Below the pieces are notes generated by a model. That model was given only the letters and a program-made list of their open reading frames with translations. It did not search any database and was not told the DNA's origin. DNA of 64,000 nucleotides from contig CM032125.1 of NCBI GenBank assembly GCA_018894105.1, forward strand, positions 33,155,032 through 33,219,031, in the 5' to 3' direction. This DNA comes from Jacaranda mimosifolia (lineage: Eukaryota; Streptophyta; Magnoliopsida; Lamiales; Bignoniaceae). The position numbers were made by a program, and so were the translations under genes. How positions within the stretch are numbered: the stretch's first letter is position 1; every line of letters begins with the position of its first letter. Shown piece by piece: positions 1 to 12,013 of the stretch.

Positions 1-3000
1 GATCATCCAATTTGCTAAGTAAGAAGCGTTCGAAACAGCCTCATATAAATATACAACATGCTAAATAAATGTACTGGAAGAGCCTAAAATACCTATAATT
101 AGTAAGAGGAACAAAGTCAGCGAGCTTCCCGAATCCTGGTTCCTCCTCGAGACTCTGCGTGTCGAGAGCAGCCCTCCAAACTTCTCCATCGTGCCATACA
201 ACAGCATCTATTGTAGGTCCCTTATCATCATAGCTCTAAAAAATATAAACATGATTAAACATTAGACGGGTGATACAATCTTGATTACAAAAGGAAACAG
301 AAAAAATCAAGGAAAATGGAACATTTACATCAGCCTGCTTGCGTAAGAAATCAACTCTACTCTGAAGATCTTCCTGTTCCTTCTTTAAGTTTGAGTCATC
401 AACCTTAGTGTGTCTCTATAAGTCAGGTTACATAATGAACACAAAGTAACTGAATCTGACAGAGAATTTTGAAAATGAATGATGGAGCATTTGCACATTG
501 ACATGTATAATAGTTTCATCATTTAAGGCATATGCATTAGGGTCTTGAAGGGGGCAGCAGTATAAGTGAAAAAGAATAAATGAAACAACTTTTTGTTTCC
601 AGCACACTAGGCTTTTAGAAGTGAGAATCACCTGTCAATTTTACTTTTACATAATTACATTGGAACAAGTTTTCATTGTTTGTCATACACATTTTATAAA
701 ATATTTCTTTCTAATCAATGCATTTAGCGTGAGATAATTAAGCCTAATATTCTTTAATGCTTGAGCCACACTAAGGGTCTGGTTGGCCCAGCTGCCAAAA
801 CAATGTATGGACCTCTATCGTAATTTACAACGGCATTTGGAAAAGGAAACTTAGAATCACCTTTCGTCTGCAGTGATTTATAGAAAGTTTGGCAACTTAA
901 ACAAGAATCACGTGTTCATTGTCAAAACATAACAATTAATAAATAAAGGACTAAATGGTGAAAATACAATAAAGATGCAGAAAATATTCATACAAATACT
1001 GAAAATATTCTAAGATGCTTCAAGCTGAATCATGTCAGCTTGTTAAAAAAAAATATGCAAGACCAAAAGTAAAACTAAAGATGACCTTAATATATTAAAA
1101 TCTTCTAAGCTTCCCCTCAAGTTGAGCATCCTTAGAATGCAAAATAGCAGAAAAGTAGAAAACTTAGGTGAGCACCTAGACTCTGGATAGACATGAGCGG
1201 GCAAGGCAGAGATCAAACGAGATTTTACATAGCCATTACAGAAGCACATAGAGGTCATCGATAAGGAGAAAGAGATCACAGCGTAGCCATAATAAAACCA
1301 GATAATATCAGCATGCCACAGTACAATGGTAACAGGATCAAACTGATATTACAGTGTAACTGTGTCAAAATAAAACCAAAGTCACTATGTAACAGTAATA
1401 GAAGTAGACAGATCACAGCATGGTCGTCACAAAATTAAACAAAAATCACAATATAGCCATAATAAAATCAAACAAAAATCTCGACAAGATTAACTAAATC
1501 ATGAGGACCAAAACTTTTTTCTTCTTCCTTTTTGAAAAATGAGATAGACAAAAAATTGAGATGTTAGGTGGACAAGAGTGGCCTAGAGCACAACGGCTTG
1601 ACTGGTGTCGGAAAGGAAAGGGATTTCTATTTTTTCCTTCACCTCTTTGATACCATTTCAGAGAAGAGAATGGTATTTATTAATCTATTGAAGAACTATA
1701 TCCCCTATATCTATATAGATAAAAATAAGGTTAGAGTACAAGAATGGCAAGGATGCATCTACTAAAATCAACTAAATAAGCCAGGGACTAGGTACTGAAA
1801 ATATTTTTAAAATACAAATATATTGTAATAGATTCTGAAAATATTCTACCAATTTAGAAAGAAATTTTTAATTAAAGTTTTTGAGTGCTGGTGGAAAATC
1901 AACTATTGCAGAATCAATTTTCTTGGGGAAACTCACCTTAGGCTCAAGTGTGACAGTGTGATCAACTAATAAAAGGGATGGTTATAAAAAATTTAAAGAA
2001 AGAAATAAAGAAAGAAAGAAAGAAGAGGAGTAGGAGGAGGAGAAGAGAATGACCCCTATTCTATCTGATTTATTTTGTCCTACGTCAAATATACACAAAA
2101 AAGTAAACAAGAAACACAGACAAATATATAGCTTTACCACGTTATCAATGAATTCTCTCTCCCCATCCACCCATGTCATCCCATCCCCAATACTTTTATT
2201 TATCAAGAAGAAAAATTGAGTGAATCAACTTCATTGAACATGCATAGTGTCCGGCAACAGTGTGACGGCAGATAAAAGTCAAATCTCCGAAAACGTAAAC
2301 TGTGGAGGAAACTGAGTTGTGCTACTAAGATTGGGAAGGCAGAAAATAGAAATGTATAATTAACATCCAACAAGGGTAAACTAGAAAGCGTGAGACTGTA
2401 GACGAGTACATAAACAGTGAACAAAAAGAAAAATTTCCACCCATTTAAATCCTTGGACTGTATGATTCATGCTTGGCATATGATATTGTAAACAATTAAT
2501 GACCACTACTAACAGAGTATAAACTACCTTGTCAAATTCATCAAGCTGCTTTACAGCCTCAGCTATTGCTTCCTGATTTTTCTCATCCCATCTTTTCTTC
2601 CTCTCTTTCTGCACACAGCAGCAACCAAAATTAGGTGAAATATAGAAACTTCAGATATTGAAGCAACAAAAGAGTATCACAAGTCAAACTCTTGTACAGC
2701 ATAACTAGCACCATCAATTAGAAATTCACCAATAATCACTTTGGTTACCTTCAGTCGATCCGTCAGTGTATTCGTAAAAAGCTCATAGATCAATTTACAG
2801 CCAACATGCCATTCTCCAGATGGATTTTTCCATGATGAATTGACAACCAAAGAATTCCCTGATAAATGTTACATGCGCAGACATAGAGAAGACTGATCAA
2901 ATGAATTTCCAAGATGCTAATTTTATAAGAACTGAAAAATCAAGTTAAGTTTTGCCAAGATGAAGCGACATTTGCAACAAAAAGACCCACCAGAGGTCCC

Positions 3001-3315
3001 AAGAATGCAGCCATTATCATCTGCTTTCACAACAGTTGACGTGTCAATATCTCCACTCCCAGTACTATCAAAAGAACAAATCCAAAAAATTATATTTGTC
3101 AGATAAAAGGCTCAAAAGTTCAATTAAACGAAAAAACCATAAATCTGCTAAAATCACGCATAATCAAGCAAAAATCGACTAACTCCAATTCCCCCTCCCC
3201 ACGCCACACACCCCCGGGAAAAACAGAAAAAATAAAAATATGCATGCCAGAAACACTTAATCCTCAACAAAATCCCAAGGAGGGGCGCGGGCGGGCGCAC
3301 GCGCGCGCGCGCGCG

Positions 3316-3351
<36 letters not shown>

Positions 3352-3906
3352 GCACCCCCACACTCTACAAACATGCCCTTGACACTAGCGTGCACAAGTC
3401 ATAAACAAAAATATTAAATAATCAACCACACAAAATCCATAAAGCCTTTTCAGAAGTGGAGGGGAAAAATATAAAAATAAAAATCGAACTTTCCAATCCC
3501 TTCCCACTATTCTCCCCTATATTTTCCATTTTCAATGCAAAATTTCACCAACATACCAATCAATAACATCTAAAATTTTCGGTTTTCCTTCTGAAGTCAC
3601 TTTCAGTCCAGCAGCTGCCGGGTCCACACCAGAATCTAGCAAACATCAACATCAGAACACCGACTCAACAAACAATTAAAAATGGAGTCTTTTACTTACC
3701 AAACGAAATAAATGAAAACGAGGGGGTGAAAAAATCAAACAAAACACACCAAAAATGGCAATAACTACACCGCGTCCATCGTAGGCGGGGTGCGCTTCAA
3801 CAAAACGATCGGCAGCGATTTCTTTCTTCGGCATGAGCGAAGCTAAAAATGTCGATTCGTTCAGCTTGAAATTACGCAGAGCTCCATTTTCCTCGCCAGA
3901 AGGCAT
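1..3906 (-). CDS. TPP2: Tripeptidyl peptidase II, N-terminal part (runs off left edge)
   Basis: Giant subtilisin-like serine exopeptidase that removes tripeptides from free N-termini, working downstream of the proteasome. Coding exons read on the minus strand: 3750-3906 (ATG at 3904-3906), 3557-3635, 2991-3064, 2749-2858, 2528-2608, 329-415 and 93-235. All have GT-AG borders and a continuous phase. The protein starts [13 protein letters not shown]. The catalytic Asp lies in IFDSGVDP, split by the first intron, and is followed by ILDVIDCTGSGDID and later [12 protein letters not shown], as in plant TPP2. The catalytic His and Ser and the large C-terminal part lie beyond position 1; bases 1-92 look intronic. 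Intron 5 (416-2527) is long and holds a retrotransposon remnant. Family identity is recalled from the plant TPP2 sequence and is very secure; exact exon ends are inferred. Confidence 0.93.
1040..1765 (-). mobile_element. Decayed LTR-retrotransposon fragment (LTR end plus tRNA-Met primer site) in TPP2 intron 5
   Basis: On the minus strand an LTR-like stretch ending near 1665 is followed by TGGTATCAAAG (about 1647-1657). This closely resembles the initiator-Met tRNA primer-binding site of plant Ty1/copia elements (TGGTATCAGAGC). Downstream on the same strand lies non-coding sequence with degenerate repeats of a unit resembling CACAGCGTAGCCATAATAAA (near 1278, 1420 and 1448). No pol-like reading frame remains. 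It may be a non-autonomous or internally deleted element; the borders are guesses. Confidence 0.35.
1997..2044. repeat. Purine-only (AAAG)n / (AGG)n microsatellite
   Basis: A run of AAAG units passes into AGG/GAG units inside TPP2 intron 5. It is simple low-complexity sequence. Confidence 0.9.
3287..3348. repeat. Compound (GC)n-(GA)n microsatellite
   Basis: About ten CG/GC dinucleotides are followed by about sixteen GA dinucleotides in the intron between TPP2 exons 2 and 3. The alternating GC block is unusual in this AT-rich window and could adopt Z-DNA-like structure. Confidence 0.9.
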
Positions 3907-4334
3907 CGCCCGGGTTCTGAAACTATAGTTCCTAGTGTAAAAAAGCTTAGAAATAATTGAAAATGTGTCAGTGTGTTTTCTCTCTCTGGCTTTTATGGGA
4001 TTCTTGAGTGCAGTGATGAGGAGAGGTGGAGAGAGAAATGGTGAGTGAAAGTGGAATGATTGGAATTTAATGACACTATTATTAGCAGTGGGAATAAATA
4101 CTGGGGTTTGCATTAGCGTAATGACTGGTTAATAAAAGGTAGTTTTTTTTTAGGGGTGTTTTGGGTATTTCACAGGGGCGGCGCGGATCCCCGTGGAAGT
4201 GGGAGTCGCGAGCAAGGCGTGGGAGTCTGGGAGAGAGAGCGGTGGTGGAGGTGCGGCGGAATTCTCTATGTTGGTTGGTTTGAATTACCTTATCTATCCT
4301 TGCATGAAAATGTATTGACTATTTTGACCCACAT

Positions 4335-4555
4335 ATTTGTGGATAGTAAGCAGCTCGGGAAAAGTTGATGCTGTGCGGGGACTTCCCGCATCATATAAAG
4401 CGGCCACTCGGGCCCCAACAAGGATGGAAGGCCTTGAGCCCCCAAGGCCCACTCAAGATGTATTCCTCGTAAGGCCACCTCGAATCCCAATCTATTTCAG
4501 ATTTAGGTTTTATTTTTTTGTCACATCAATAAAAAAAAAGCATCCTAAAAATATA
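4335..4555. repeat. Diverged direct repeat, copy 1
   Basis: Copy 1 of a roughly 200-bp sequence seen again at 5020-5225. Shared landmarks in order: GGAAAAGTT, GCATCA-AAAG, GC(G/A)GCCACT(C/T)GGGCCCC, TATTCCTC, a T-run followed by CACATCAA, and AAAAAT. The core around GGGCCCC is much more GC-rich than its surroundings. No coding potential; probably an old transposon or duplicated repeat. Confidence 0.6.
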
Positions 4556-5019
4556 AATTTTATTTGTATGTAAATTTGGACATTCTTTTAAAAAATTTTG
4601 TCAAAATAATTTTTGAGAAGTATGATTGAAAAATGCAATGGTTGCTTGTTTGTATTTTAGATGGTAAATAAAAAATGAATAGAGAGAAAATTATTTATTT
4701 ATTTGTGTTTTGGGAGGAGTTAAAATGTTATATCAATAACTTTTTTACTATGTTGGTAGGGTGAAATGAGCTTTTTAAAATTATCTATATATGTATATAT
4801 ATAGATTTTATGCGTTGTAGTGTGTGTATATATTTGTAATGATTAAACAATTTATTAAAACTTTAGAGAATGCGTAATGTTTACTTATTTAAATTTTGAG
4901 AATTAAAAAATAAATTAAAAATTAATATTTAAATTTTGAGAGTTGAAAAATGAATTGTAAATTAACATTCAAATAAAACATATGATCTTAAATGGTATCT
5001 GCAGCCTAAAATTCTAAGT

Positions 5020-5225
5020 CGATGTTTGGAAAAGTTAAATACTTTGAGGGGGCATCCAGCATCAAAGAAAGCAGCCACTTGGGCCCCCATTTAAGTCCCC
5101 AAGAACCATGCGGTATATATTCCTCCTAAGCTCATGTACTCATCTCTAAACCTGGATTTATTTAAGTTTTTTTTTTTTTTCACATCAAGAAAAATAGCAT
5201 TCCAAAAAATGTAGGATCTCAAATG
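5020..5225. repeat. Diverged direct repeat, copy 2
   Basis: Second copy of the repeat at 4335-4555, in the same orientation, with the same order of landmarks and a longer T-run. No ORF is conserved between the copies. Confidence 0.6.
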
Positions 5226-5529
5226 ATATTTTTCTTTTTCAACCTAAAATTCTATTTTTTATATTATTTTAATATATTTAGACTATTCTATTTGACTTTT
5301 TATATTTTTATTTTTATTAATTATTAACTAATTTTAATTTAAAAAAAATTAAAACATGGAAAAAAAATAACAATTGAAAAAAAAAAATTGAAAAACTTAT
5401 CAAAAGGTACATACTTAAAGCCTGAAGAACAAAAAGCACAGTATAAATAAATTTATAAACTGATCCCGAAGTGAGACTTTGGGGGAGCGAAAACCATAAA
5501 CTATAAAAGTTCAAATATAAGTTTATAAT

Positions 5530-6060
5530 CTATGAACTCAAAATACATATCATCGAAGTTAAGCACGATATTCTTTCATATAATAAAATTCATTAATGAT
5601 CGAATCAATGTTAAAGTTTTAAATAATATCTTTCTCAATATAATTAATTCAATAATCGGCTAAAAAATCATCTTCCATCTTATTTTTTAGTTTAATTTTG
5701 GCAATATTCATAGCAGGAAAAAAAAATCACTTGTAGCTATTGAAATAAAAAGAACCAATAACAAGTAAAGCAAACAATCGAGTAAATAAATAAGTCTTTG
5801 ATTTTTCTATTTCACCAATCTTTGGCATAACTCAAAAATTGTTGACAATTTTTCAAATCATAATGATGAGGTACATCAAGCTCATAAATGATGTGTTTGT
5901 ACTCTAAGATGCATCATCTCCATCTTAGGAGAAAAATAAAAATAAAAATAAAAATTATTTGGATAAAATTTAGTTATCAATTCACAAATATGACCAATAT
6001 TTAAAAATTTATAATTATCTATCAAGTCCAAGACTGCACTGAGAGTAAGCAACTCTATGG
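5530..6060 (-). pseudogene. Decayed hAT transposase C-terminus (ZMYM1/TTF-type, DUF4371 plus hAT dimerisation family)
   Basis: Reading the minus strand through stops and frameshifts recovers the end of this plant transposase family in the right order: LLTLSAVLDLIDNYKFLNI, then CELITKFYPNNF, a YELDVPHHYDLKN-like segment, LVLFISIATSDFFFPAMNI, and KLKNKMEDDFLADY followed by INYIEKDI. The family normally shows a TATTERxFSAMK and LRNKMEDDFL block here. In-frame stops (after ADY, and further on) and frameshifts rule out a working protein. Only the C-terminal third is recognisable. Confidence 0.75.
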
Positions 6061-6439
6061 TACTTTAATTGAATATGCTATTCATCTACTGCAATTAAAG
6101 TCAAAAGGGAGATATTTTAATTATTTTGCAAACTTCTATAAAATTGTAAAAGTTTTCTTTGGCTATAATCCTATAAATATATTCTCAACCAAATAAAATA
6201 TAAGTACTTTAATGAGTATAATTTAATTGTGAATTATTTAATTAAAAATATGGACCTAAAATTTTGCTTCCACATTTCAAAATTAAAATAAGTAAAGAAT
6301 TAATAAAAATTATTACTAAATAATTAAATATGTGCAAACTAAAACTTATTACATAAATTAATATATATACACACACATGGATCAAGTGGGCCATTGGGCG
6401 CAAATGTACATATGAATAAAAAATCATCAAAATGCTGGG

Positions 6440-6486
6440 GGGAGGGGGGCACTGTTCCCCTTTTCCCCCATGTGGATACGCCCCTG
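6440..6486 (-). mobile_element. hAT-type terminal inverted repeat end
   Basis: On the minus strand the sequence starting at 6486 reads CAGGGGCGTATCCACATG, then G-rich DNA and GTGCCCCCCTCCCC. This is the characteristic 5' end of the ZMYM/TTF-type hAT elements whose transposase remnant lies at 5530-6060. A partner-like end, CAGGGGCGGCGCGGATCC, sits on the plus strand at 4173. The flanking 8-mers do not match, so the pairing of these two ends is uncertain. Confidence 0.55.
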
Positions 6487-8042
6487 AATTTAATTATCAC
6501 GGTTTGAAGAGGATTACTTGAGTTGCCAATTTAGTTTTTAACAACTTAGTTTTAAAATTTTCCTAATAAAAAGCTTTTAAAATTATTAATAAGTTAAAAA
6601 AATATAATGTTACATTTAAAATTTTTGAAACATATGAAACAAATTTTTTTAAATATATGAAATAAAAATATATCAAATATATAATTTTATGTACAAATAT
6701 ATAAATATTAAAATTTACTTATAAATTAATATATTTTTTAAAATTTGTTATATTAACTAACTAAATTAAATAAAAGATAAATAAAAATTTAATATCATAA
6801 TAATATAGACCATTAGGTCAAAGTTCCAACAAGAAGTTCCAAATTTAGATCCGAAATAACACTTAAGTTGGAGTATCCTAAATTTTATTTTGGGTCCAAA
6901 ATTCACAAACAACATCCCATTTGACATTGCATTGGAAATGCCCTAAGACCTAATATTTATATAGGCACGCTTAAAAATTCTACCTATATATATATTCATA
7001 TATTTCAATGTTATTGATAAATCGATTGATCTGATGTAAATTATGTTTATTTGATGATAATTAAATTCATCTTAAAATATAAATGTCAAATTATTTTGAA
7101 ATATTATTCCACCTACGCATATTTGATGGGAATTTTATTTTAAAAATAATTTTAAAAAATGAGATAAAAAAAATAACTTATAAATTACTCAAAACACTCA
7201 ACTCCTTCGACAAGGAGGAAAAAACAGAAAAACAGATAGAATCACCACTGTACAGTTCAACATTAATTAATTAATTATAAATTATTAGTAGTTGTCAATA
7301 ATTAATGTTTGATAAATATTGATTAATTTTTTAACATTGATGTTCCATATTGAACTCGCAGTATTGTTTAGTACTATTAATTATTCGATTATAAATTATT
7401 TGTAATTTCCAAATGACAAATATATTTAATTATTAATTAAAATTTGAAAGAAAAAAAAAATTTATACACACACATACATATCAAGAGTCCGTTAAGATTT
7501 CAGGTGGAAAACTTATGTCACTGGCCACTTGGCTAATTAAATTTTGAAGATCATCATCATATACAATGACTGTCATGATCTGAACTCATACCAATTTGAC
7601 CCTCGAATGCACTACCAAACAAGCTTCTCTGGTCTGCAATATCATCGTAGAGAATCCCTACCTCTTGAGAAGAACTTCTCCAGCCATTTTTTATTTCTTC
7701 TGTCATTAGTCAAGGGAAAGAACCTGTTTTTTCTGTTATCAATGAAACTATAACACAGGCAAAAATTGATAATAATTATTAAAAGAGAAAAGGTATACAT
7801 AGATACTTATGGCTTGATTCTTATCGTTTTGACAGCCTCGAAATCTAGTAAAAACAAATTGATGTTTTCACATTTAAATATTCTTCCGGGAGGAGCAAAC
7901 CCATCCTGCTCAAATTTTTACAAGATCCAGGGCCTGTGAAGGGCAGATGTGCAGAAGTGCACAGAATGCCAGCCATACTGCTGAATTTTTCACAGGTTCC
8001 AAATGCCTGTAAGAGGCAGAAATGCAGAAGGCCAAATGCAGC
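6487..8042. other. AT-rich intergenic stretch with a possible MITE
   Basis: No gene recognised. Around 6800-6950, read on the minus strand, is a GGGCATTTCCAATGC-type sequence resembling the ends of common plant MITEs, but its partner end was not found. The part just below 8042 is probably the 3' untranslated region of the SPPL1-like gene. Confidence 0.5.
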
Positions 8043-10820
8043 TCACACTTCTGTCATACGGGTTTTCTCGGTTGTATTTGTTGCAGTTCCTTCCCACAGC
8101 TCGGTGAGCTCCTTTCTCATCCAAGATAGGATGATTACTGGTCCCAAAGTACATGGCACCTATGTTCATCACACAAGGGATAAAAAAATGAGCACATGGT
8201 GCATATAGGGAAAATTGTATTTTTCATCTTATAGCTTTGCCAATTTTGCAATTTCATCCTATAAATTGCAAAATTGCTTGTACTACATTTTTTACCCGCG
8301 CGCAACTCCAAGAATTGGCCCAAAAAGATAAACTGGCTTGCTTGAGTGGGTCCAGTTTACTGTTTTTTTTGCCTTGGTGGCACGCCAATTTTCGCCTTTG
8401 CCAACTCAAAATTTTCAATCAAATTTTAGAGCTCTTGTGAAAATTGAACTAAAAGTTAAAGACCTAAACATACAAGACTTAAATGGCAATTTTGCAAGTT
8501 GTATGATAAAACTGCAGAGTGGACAAAATTACAGGATGAAAAATATAATTTTTCTATACCTATGTGACCACACACACAATAAAAAGATACACAGAAAAAT
8601 AGTTGAAACGCTCCTGTGCTGAAGCGGTTGAAGTGGCTTTCATTCAAGCAATGGTAAGCGCTTAACAGAAATAACAACTAAAACACATGATACAAACAAA
8701 GTGAAAACAACAAGAACCAATTTAGTTACTACACTCATGACATTGGTAACAGTTACATGTTTTACTTATAACAGATGGTTTTCTAATCTCACTGTTCAGA
8801 AAATTTTTCTGGACGATGGCATTTGTCTAGGCTTTTTAACAGAAATATTATAAGAATATAAAATTACAAACTATCATGGAATGAGAACTTTCAATTTTGT
8901 TACCATGAAGCATAAGCACAATGCATGGCTTTATTTTTGTTTTATTTTTCTTGAAATAATAATTTATGGAGTTCATCTAATGAGAAAAATATTTCACATA
9001 CATACCAGATACAAGAGTGCCGGCTGAGGCGATCGTGTTAAGATACTAGCTGCTAAGGCAGTAAAAAGTCCAACTGCATACCCACAAAGGGCATGCCAAA
9101 AGTACTTGAACCCCTTTGAAGATTGAAAATCCAAGGCAGGTGCAGGATCCCGGCTTTTTATATGATCAAAACAGAGAACCAGTGCTAACAGCATAGATGG
9201 AATAGCCTGCAAGACCAATTTGAAGGGCAGCAAAATTTTCAGTTTGTTGTCAACCAAATTTCTCAAGCAATACTTGATTTACACAAAAAGCAGAAGGAAA
9301 GAGACAATGCATCCATGCATTAGAAATTCAGAAACCAGTCAGCACATCGTAAGAGGTCAGTTCTAAGAACCATCAAACATCAATTGAATGTAAGTTATTA
9401 ATAACAGATGTCAAATAATTTAATTGCCTCAAGTTGCATTTAACAGGCTTCAACTTCAAAATTTCAATCAAAATCATTTTCAGTAAGTTTGATGTCGTCT
9501 CAACAAAAATGTATGAAGATGCTCCATGGTTTCAGAGTAGCACAAACTGAAAAACACTAACAGAGTGCGAAAATTAAAACGAACTTTCAGAAACCTTAGG
9601 CATGGTGACATGTATTTTTCATTTGGTATGCTTCATACAATGAGACCTCATCAGATAATATAGAACCTCATCAGATAATATAGAACCTCATCAGATAATA
9701 TAGAACAATTTCTTTTCTATAAAGCAAGTAAGAAACAATACCAGAAGTTATTGAAGGATGTGAACATAAAAATAAGGTAAGAAAAAAAGCAATTAATCAA
9801 AACAGAAAATGATGAATGGTTAAAGATTAATAAGACCAAGATAAATTCTAATGAGCAGAGCAGACAGACTACATAGAGTTTGATCAAAACTATAATAAAT
9901 AGATAGGCCTGTAAGGTAACACCAAAAGCTGAATCTCCAGTCACCCTGCCTCCAATTGCAATCCCTTAAAAATTACAATTACATTATAGCACAAGAAGCT
10001 ACCAAATAACAACATATCTTACCATGTCACCAAGGCCAAGCATCATGTAGTCAGAAACATTATTTCCAGGTACCGCACGGCCTAACATATTCCTGGGGAA
10101 CACAATCTTGACAGGCAACTCAAGTTTTTTGGTTATTAACTGTAATCCAGGAAGACTTAAACTATTAGCAACAGTGTGCACTGGATTAGATGCTTGTTGT
10201 GTTGCAACTGATACCATAACATTTGCTCCAAAGAATCTCTCTGAATAGAAAACCCAGAAAATGTCGTATACAAACAGACAGACAAGAAGCATTGCGCATA
10301 TCTTGATATTGGGTAGTCGAACATGGCTGACAAAAGCTATGCAAAGAGAGATACCCAACAGGTTGTTTAATATCCAGTGCCCTGATACAAGCCATGCTAC
10401 GACAAGAGCAATGCATAGAACTAAAAGAAGGCTTTGGATTCGTGTAAATGACTTGGAACAACACCGTGATACATATGGGTCAGACAAACCAAATTGTGAC
10501 TTGACCTGAGCAGTATAAGGAGATAGGCAAAAGTATAAAGCAGATGCGGAGGCAACTGCACTAAAAGCAGTGAGGAGTTGAGAGACAGATGAAAACAAAT
10601 AGAACATAAGAAGCAAGCTGCAAGAGCTCATTATTGGGATCATCAATGCCTGAGACCTATCTAAGGTAATGGAAGCTTCTGAGAGGTCCCGATTCCGCTC
10701 CATCTCCTTTCCATAGTTTAGAGCCCTGCAAGCCGACGCATATGATACCCCAACGGCTGTGACAAATAGAGTGACTGAAGATGGTTCCAGCAAGTAAACA
10801 AGCTTCCATAAGGGTTCCAT
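8043..10820 (-). CDS. SPPL1: Signal peptide peptidase-like 1, intramembrane aspartyl protease
   Basis: Multipass membrane protease of the presenilin/SPP family that cleaves transmembrane segments, typically in endomembranes. Exons on the minus strand: 10023-10820 (266 codons), 9006-9206 (67) and 8043-8159 (38 plus stop), giving 371 aa, the usual length for plant SPPL1. Family motifs are intact: YD in LVCLFVYDIFWVF (Asp186), GLGD (Asp265, four bases-worth of codons before the first donor) and PAL in QPALLYL (328-330). About nine hydrophobic segments are visible and the N-terminus MEPLWKLVYLLEP matches SPPL1. It lacks the PA domain of the longer SPPL2-5 proteins. GT-AG introns of 816 and 846 bp; the second contains a MITE. 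The leader contains another intron. Confidence 0.95.
8204..8558. mobile_element. MITE in SPPL1 intron 2
   Basis: The left end TATAGGGAAAATTGTATTTT and the right end, read in reverse complement, TATAGAAAAATTATATTTTT are alike. The similarity continues for about 70 bp (TTTCATC, TTGCAAAATTGC), making long imperfect terminal inverted repeats around a roughly 355-bp non-coding element. A TA target duplication is possible. No transposase is encoded. Confidence 0.65.
9641..9706. repeat. Minisatellite, about three copies of a 20-bp unit
   Basis: The unit CCTCATCAGATAATATAGAA is repeated three times almost without change in SPPL1 intron 1. Near identity implies recent slippage. Confidence 0.9.
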
Positions 10821-10821
10821 T

Positions 10822-11755
10822 TCTGAAAGAAACCACCACTTTTACCTACCAAAAATTCGTCTTAAACCATGCAGAAATCAAGTGGCAAACAATCAGGATC
10901 TGCTAGGATCAAACTTTATCCCTTTATGGACCTGATGAAAAATTATACCTAAAACTCTGAATGCAACTTTTATCGGGACCTACATTTGACCAGAGAAATA
11001 CTCTGAGACCTGCAAAAATCTAATACCACAAGTAAGAGGTTGGGTTAACACAAGAAAGGACAAATAATTTTGATAATTGGAGAAAAGACAAATAGACAAT
11101 ACTTAAGACGCAAATCACAACTACAATACTGCAAACTGCAAATCATTTAATCAAATCATAAAAAATATCACTTGAAATTACAAAGATACCATAATTCACA
11201 CAATCTTTTTATCAAGAACCATTTTATTTGTAGATTTTTCTTAATCAATAACCAACTTTCTTTGTATAATTTCAGATATAAGGCAACATTTTTTACAGGA
11301 ATATTCAAAAGAATATGAGAGAGTAAAACCCTGCACAATTCAACAACAAAAATACTTGATTTCTACTATGAAAGAGCAGAGGGGCTTACTGCGATTCTTG
11401 TTCTCCCACAAAAATACCAAAAAAATAAATTAAGCAATCCCAGCCAAATTTTGCATGAATCAACAAATGTCAGCAAAAAGTTTCAGCAAATTTGACAATG
11501 TGTTCGGTGAATAACCATCAATATCACGAAATAACGAGCATAAACCACAGAGATCTTTTAGCTTACAAAAAAGCAAAAAAGAAGAAGAAAATGTCCCATA
11601 AATAATGACTAAACATAATTCTTGATCAAGAGCAAAACTGCAAAAGGGTTTATGGGATTTACCTTTGACTATTTTGGAAGCCAAGAGAGGGCTTCTGTCA
11701 CGGGGAGTGTTCCCAGCAAAGGTTTGGGCAAAGCTGCGAGATTTTTGTACTGAAG
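10822..11755 (-). other. SPPL1 5' leader with intron (predicted)
   Basis: On the minus strand a good acceptor (TTTCTTTCAG) ends two bases before the SPPL1 ATG. A matching donor, CAAAG followed by GTAAATCC, lies at 11662-11663. This predicts a non-coding leader exon of about 11663-11755 and a leader intron of about 840 bp. Upstream (11756-11960) is the likely promoter. No transcript evidence. Confidence 0.5.
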
Positions 11756-12013
11756 CAATCCAAATATTACTAATTAATTATTATGATAATTTTTTAATTT
11801 CATAAATATGCAGGATTGGGCCTTCACTCCTTACCAACATTACCCGTTCAACATTCAAAATGGCCCACGATTTTGGTTGTGGTGGGCTGAAGAAAAAGTC
11901 CTGCAGATTTTCACGATGGACGACACCGTTCCGTTTTCCCTCTGCCCCCACAACACAAAACGCAATTATTTTTGAAGCGTTATTTGCGAATGAAGAATGA
12001 AAAAATTACCAAC

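Noticed and set aside
3154..3363. 69-codon minus-strand ORF
   Set aside because: Low-complexity Ser-Leu/Arg-Ala product of the (GA)n-(GC)n microsatellite within a TPP2 intron.
4173..6486. One complete 2.3-kb hAT element bounded by the two CAGGGGCG ends
   Set aside because: The adjacent 8-mers (GTATTTCA and AATTTAAT) do not match, so one element is not demonstrated; kept only as a possibility.
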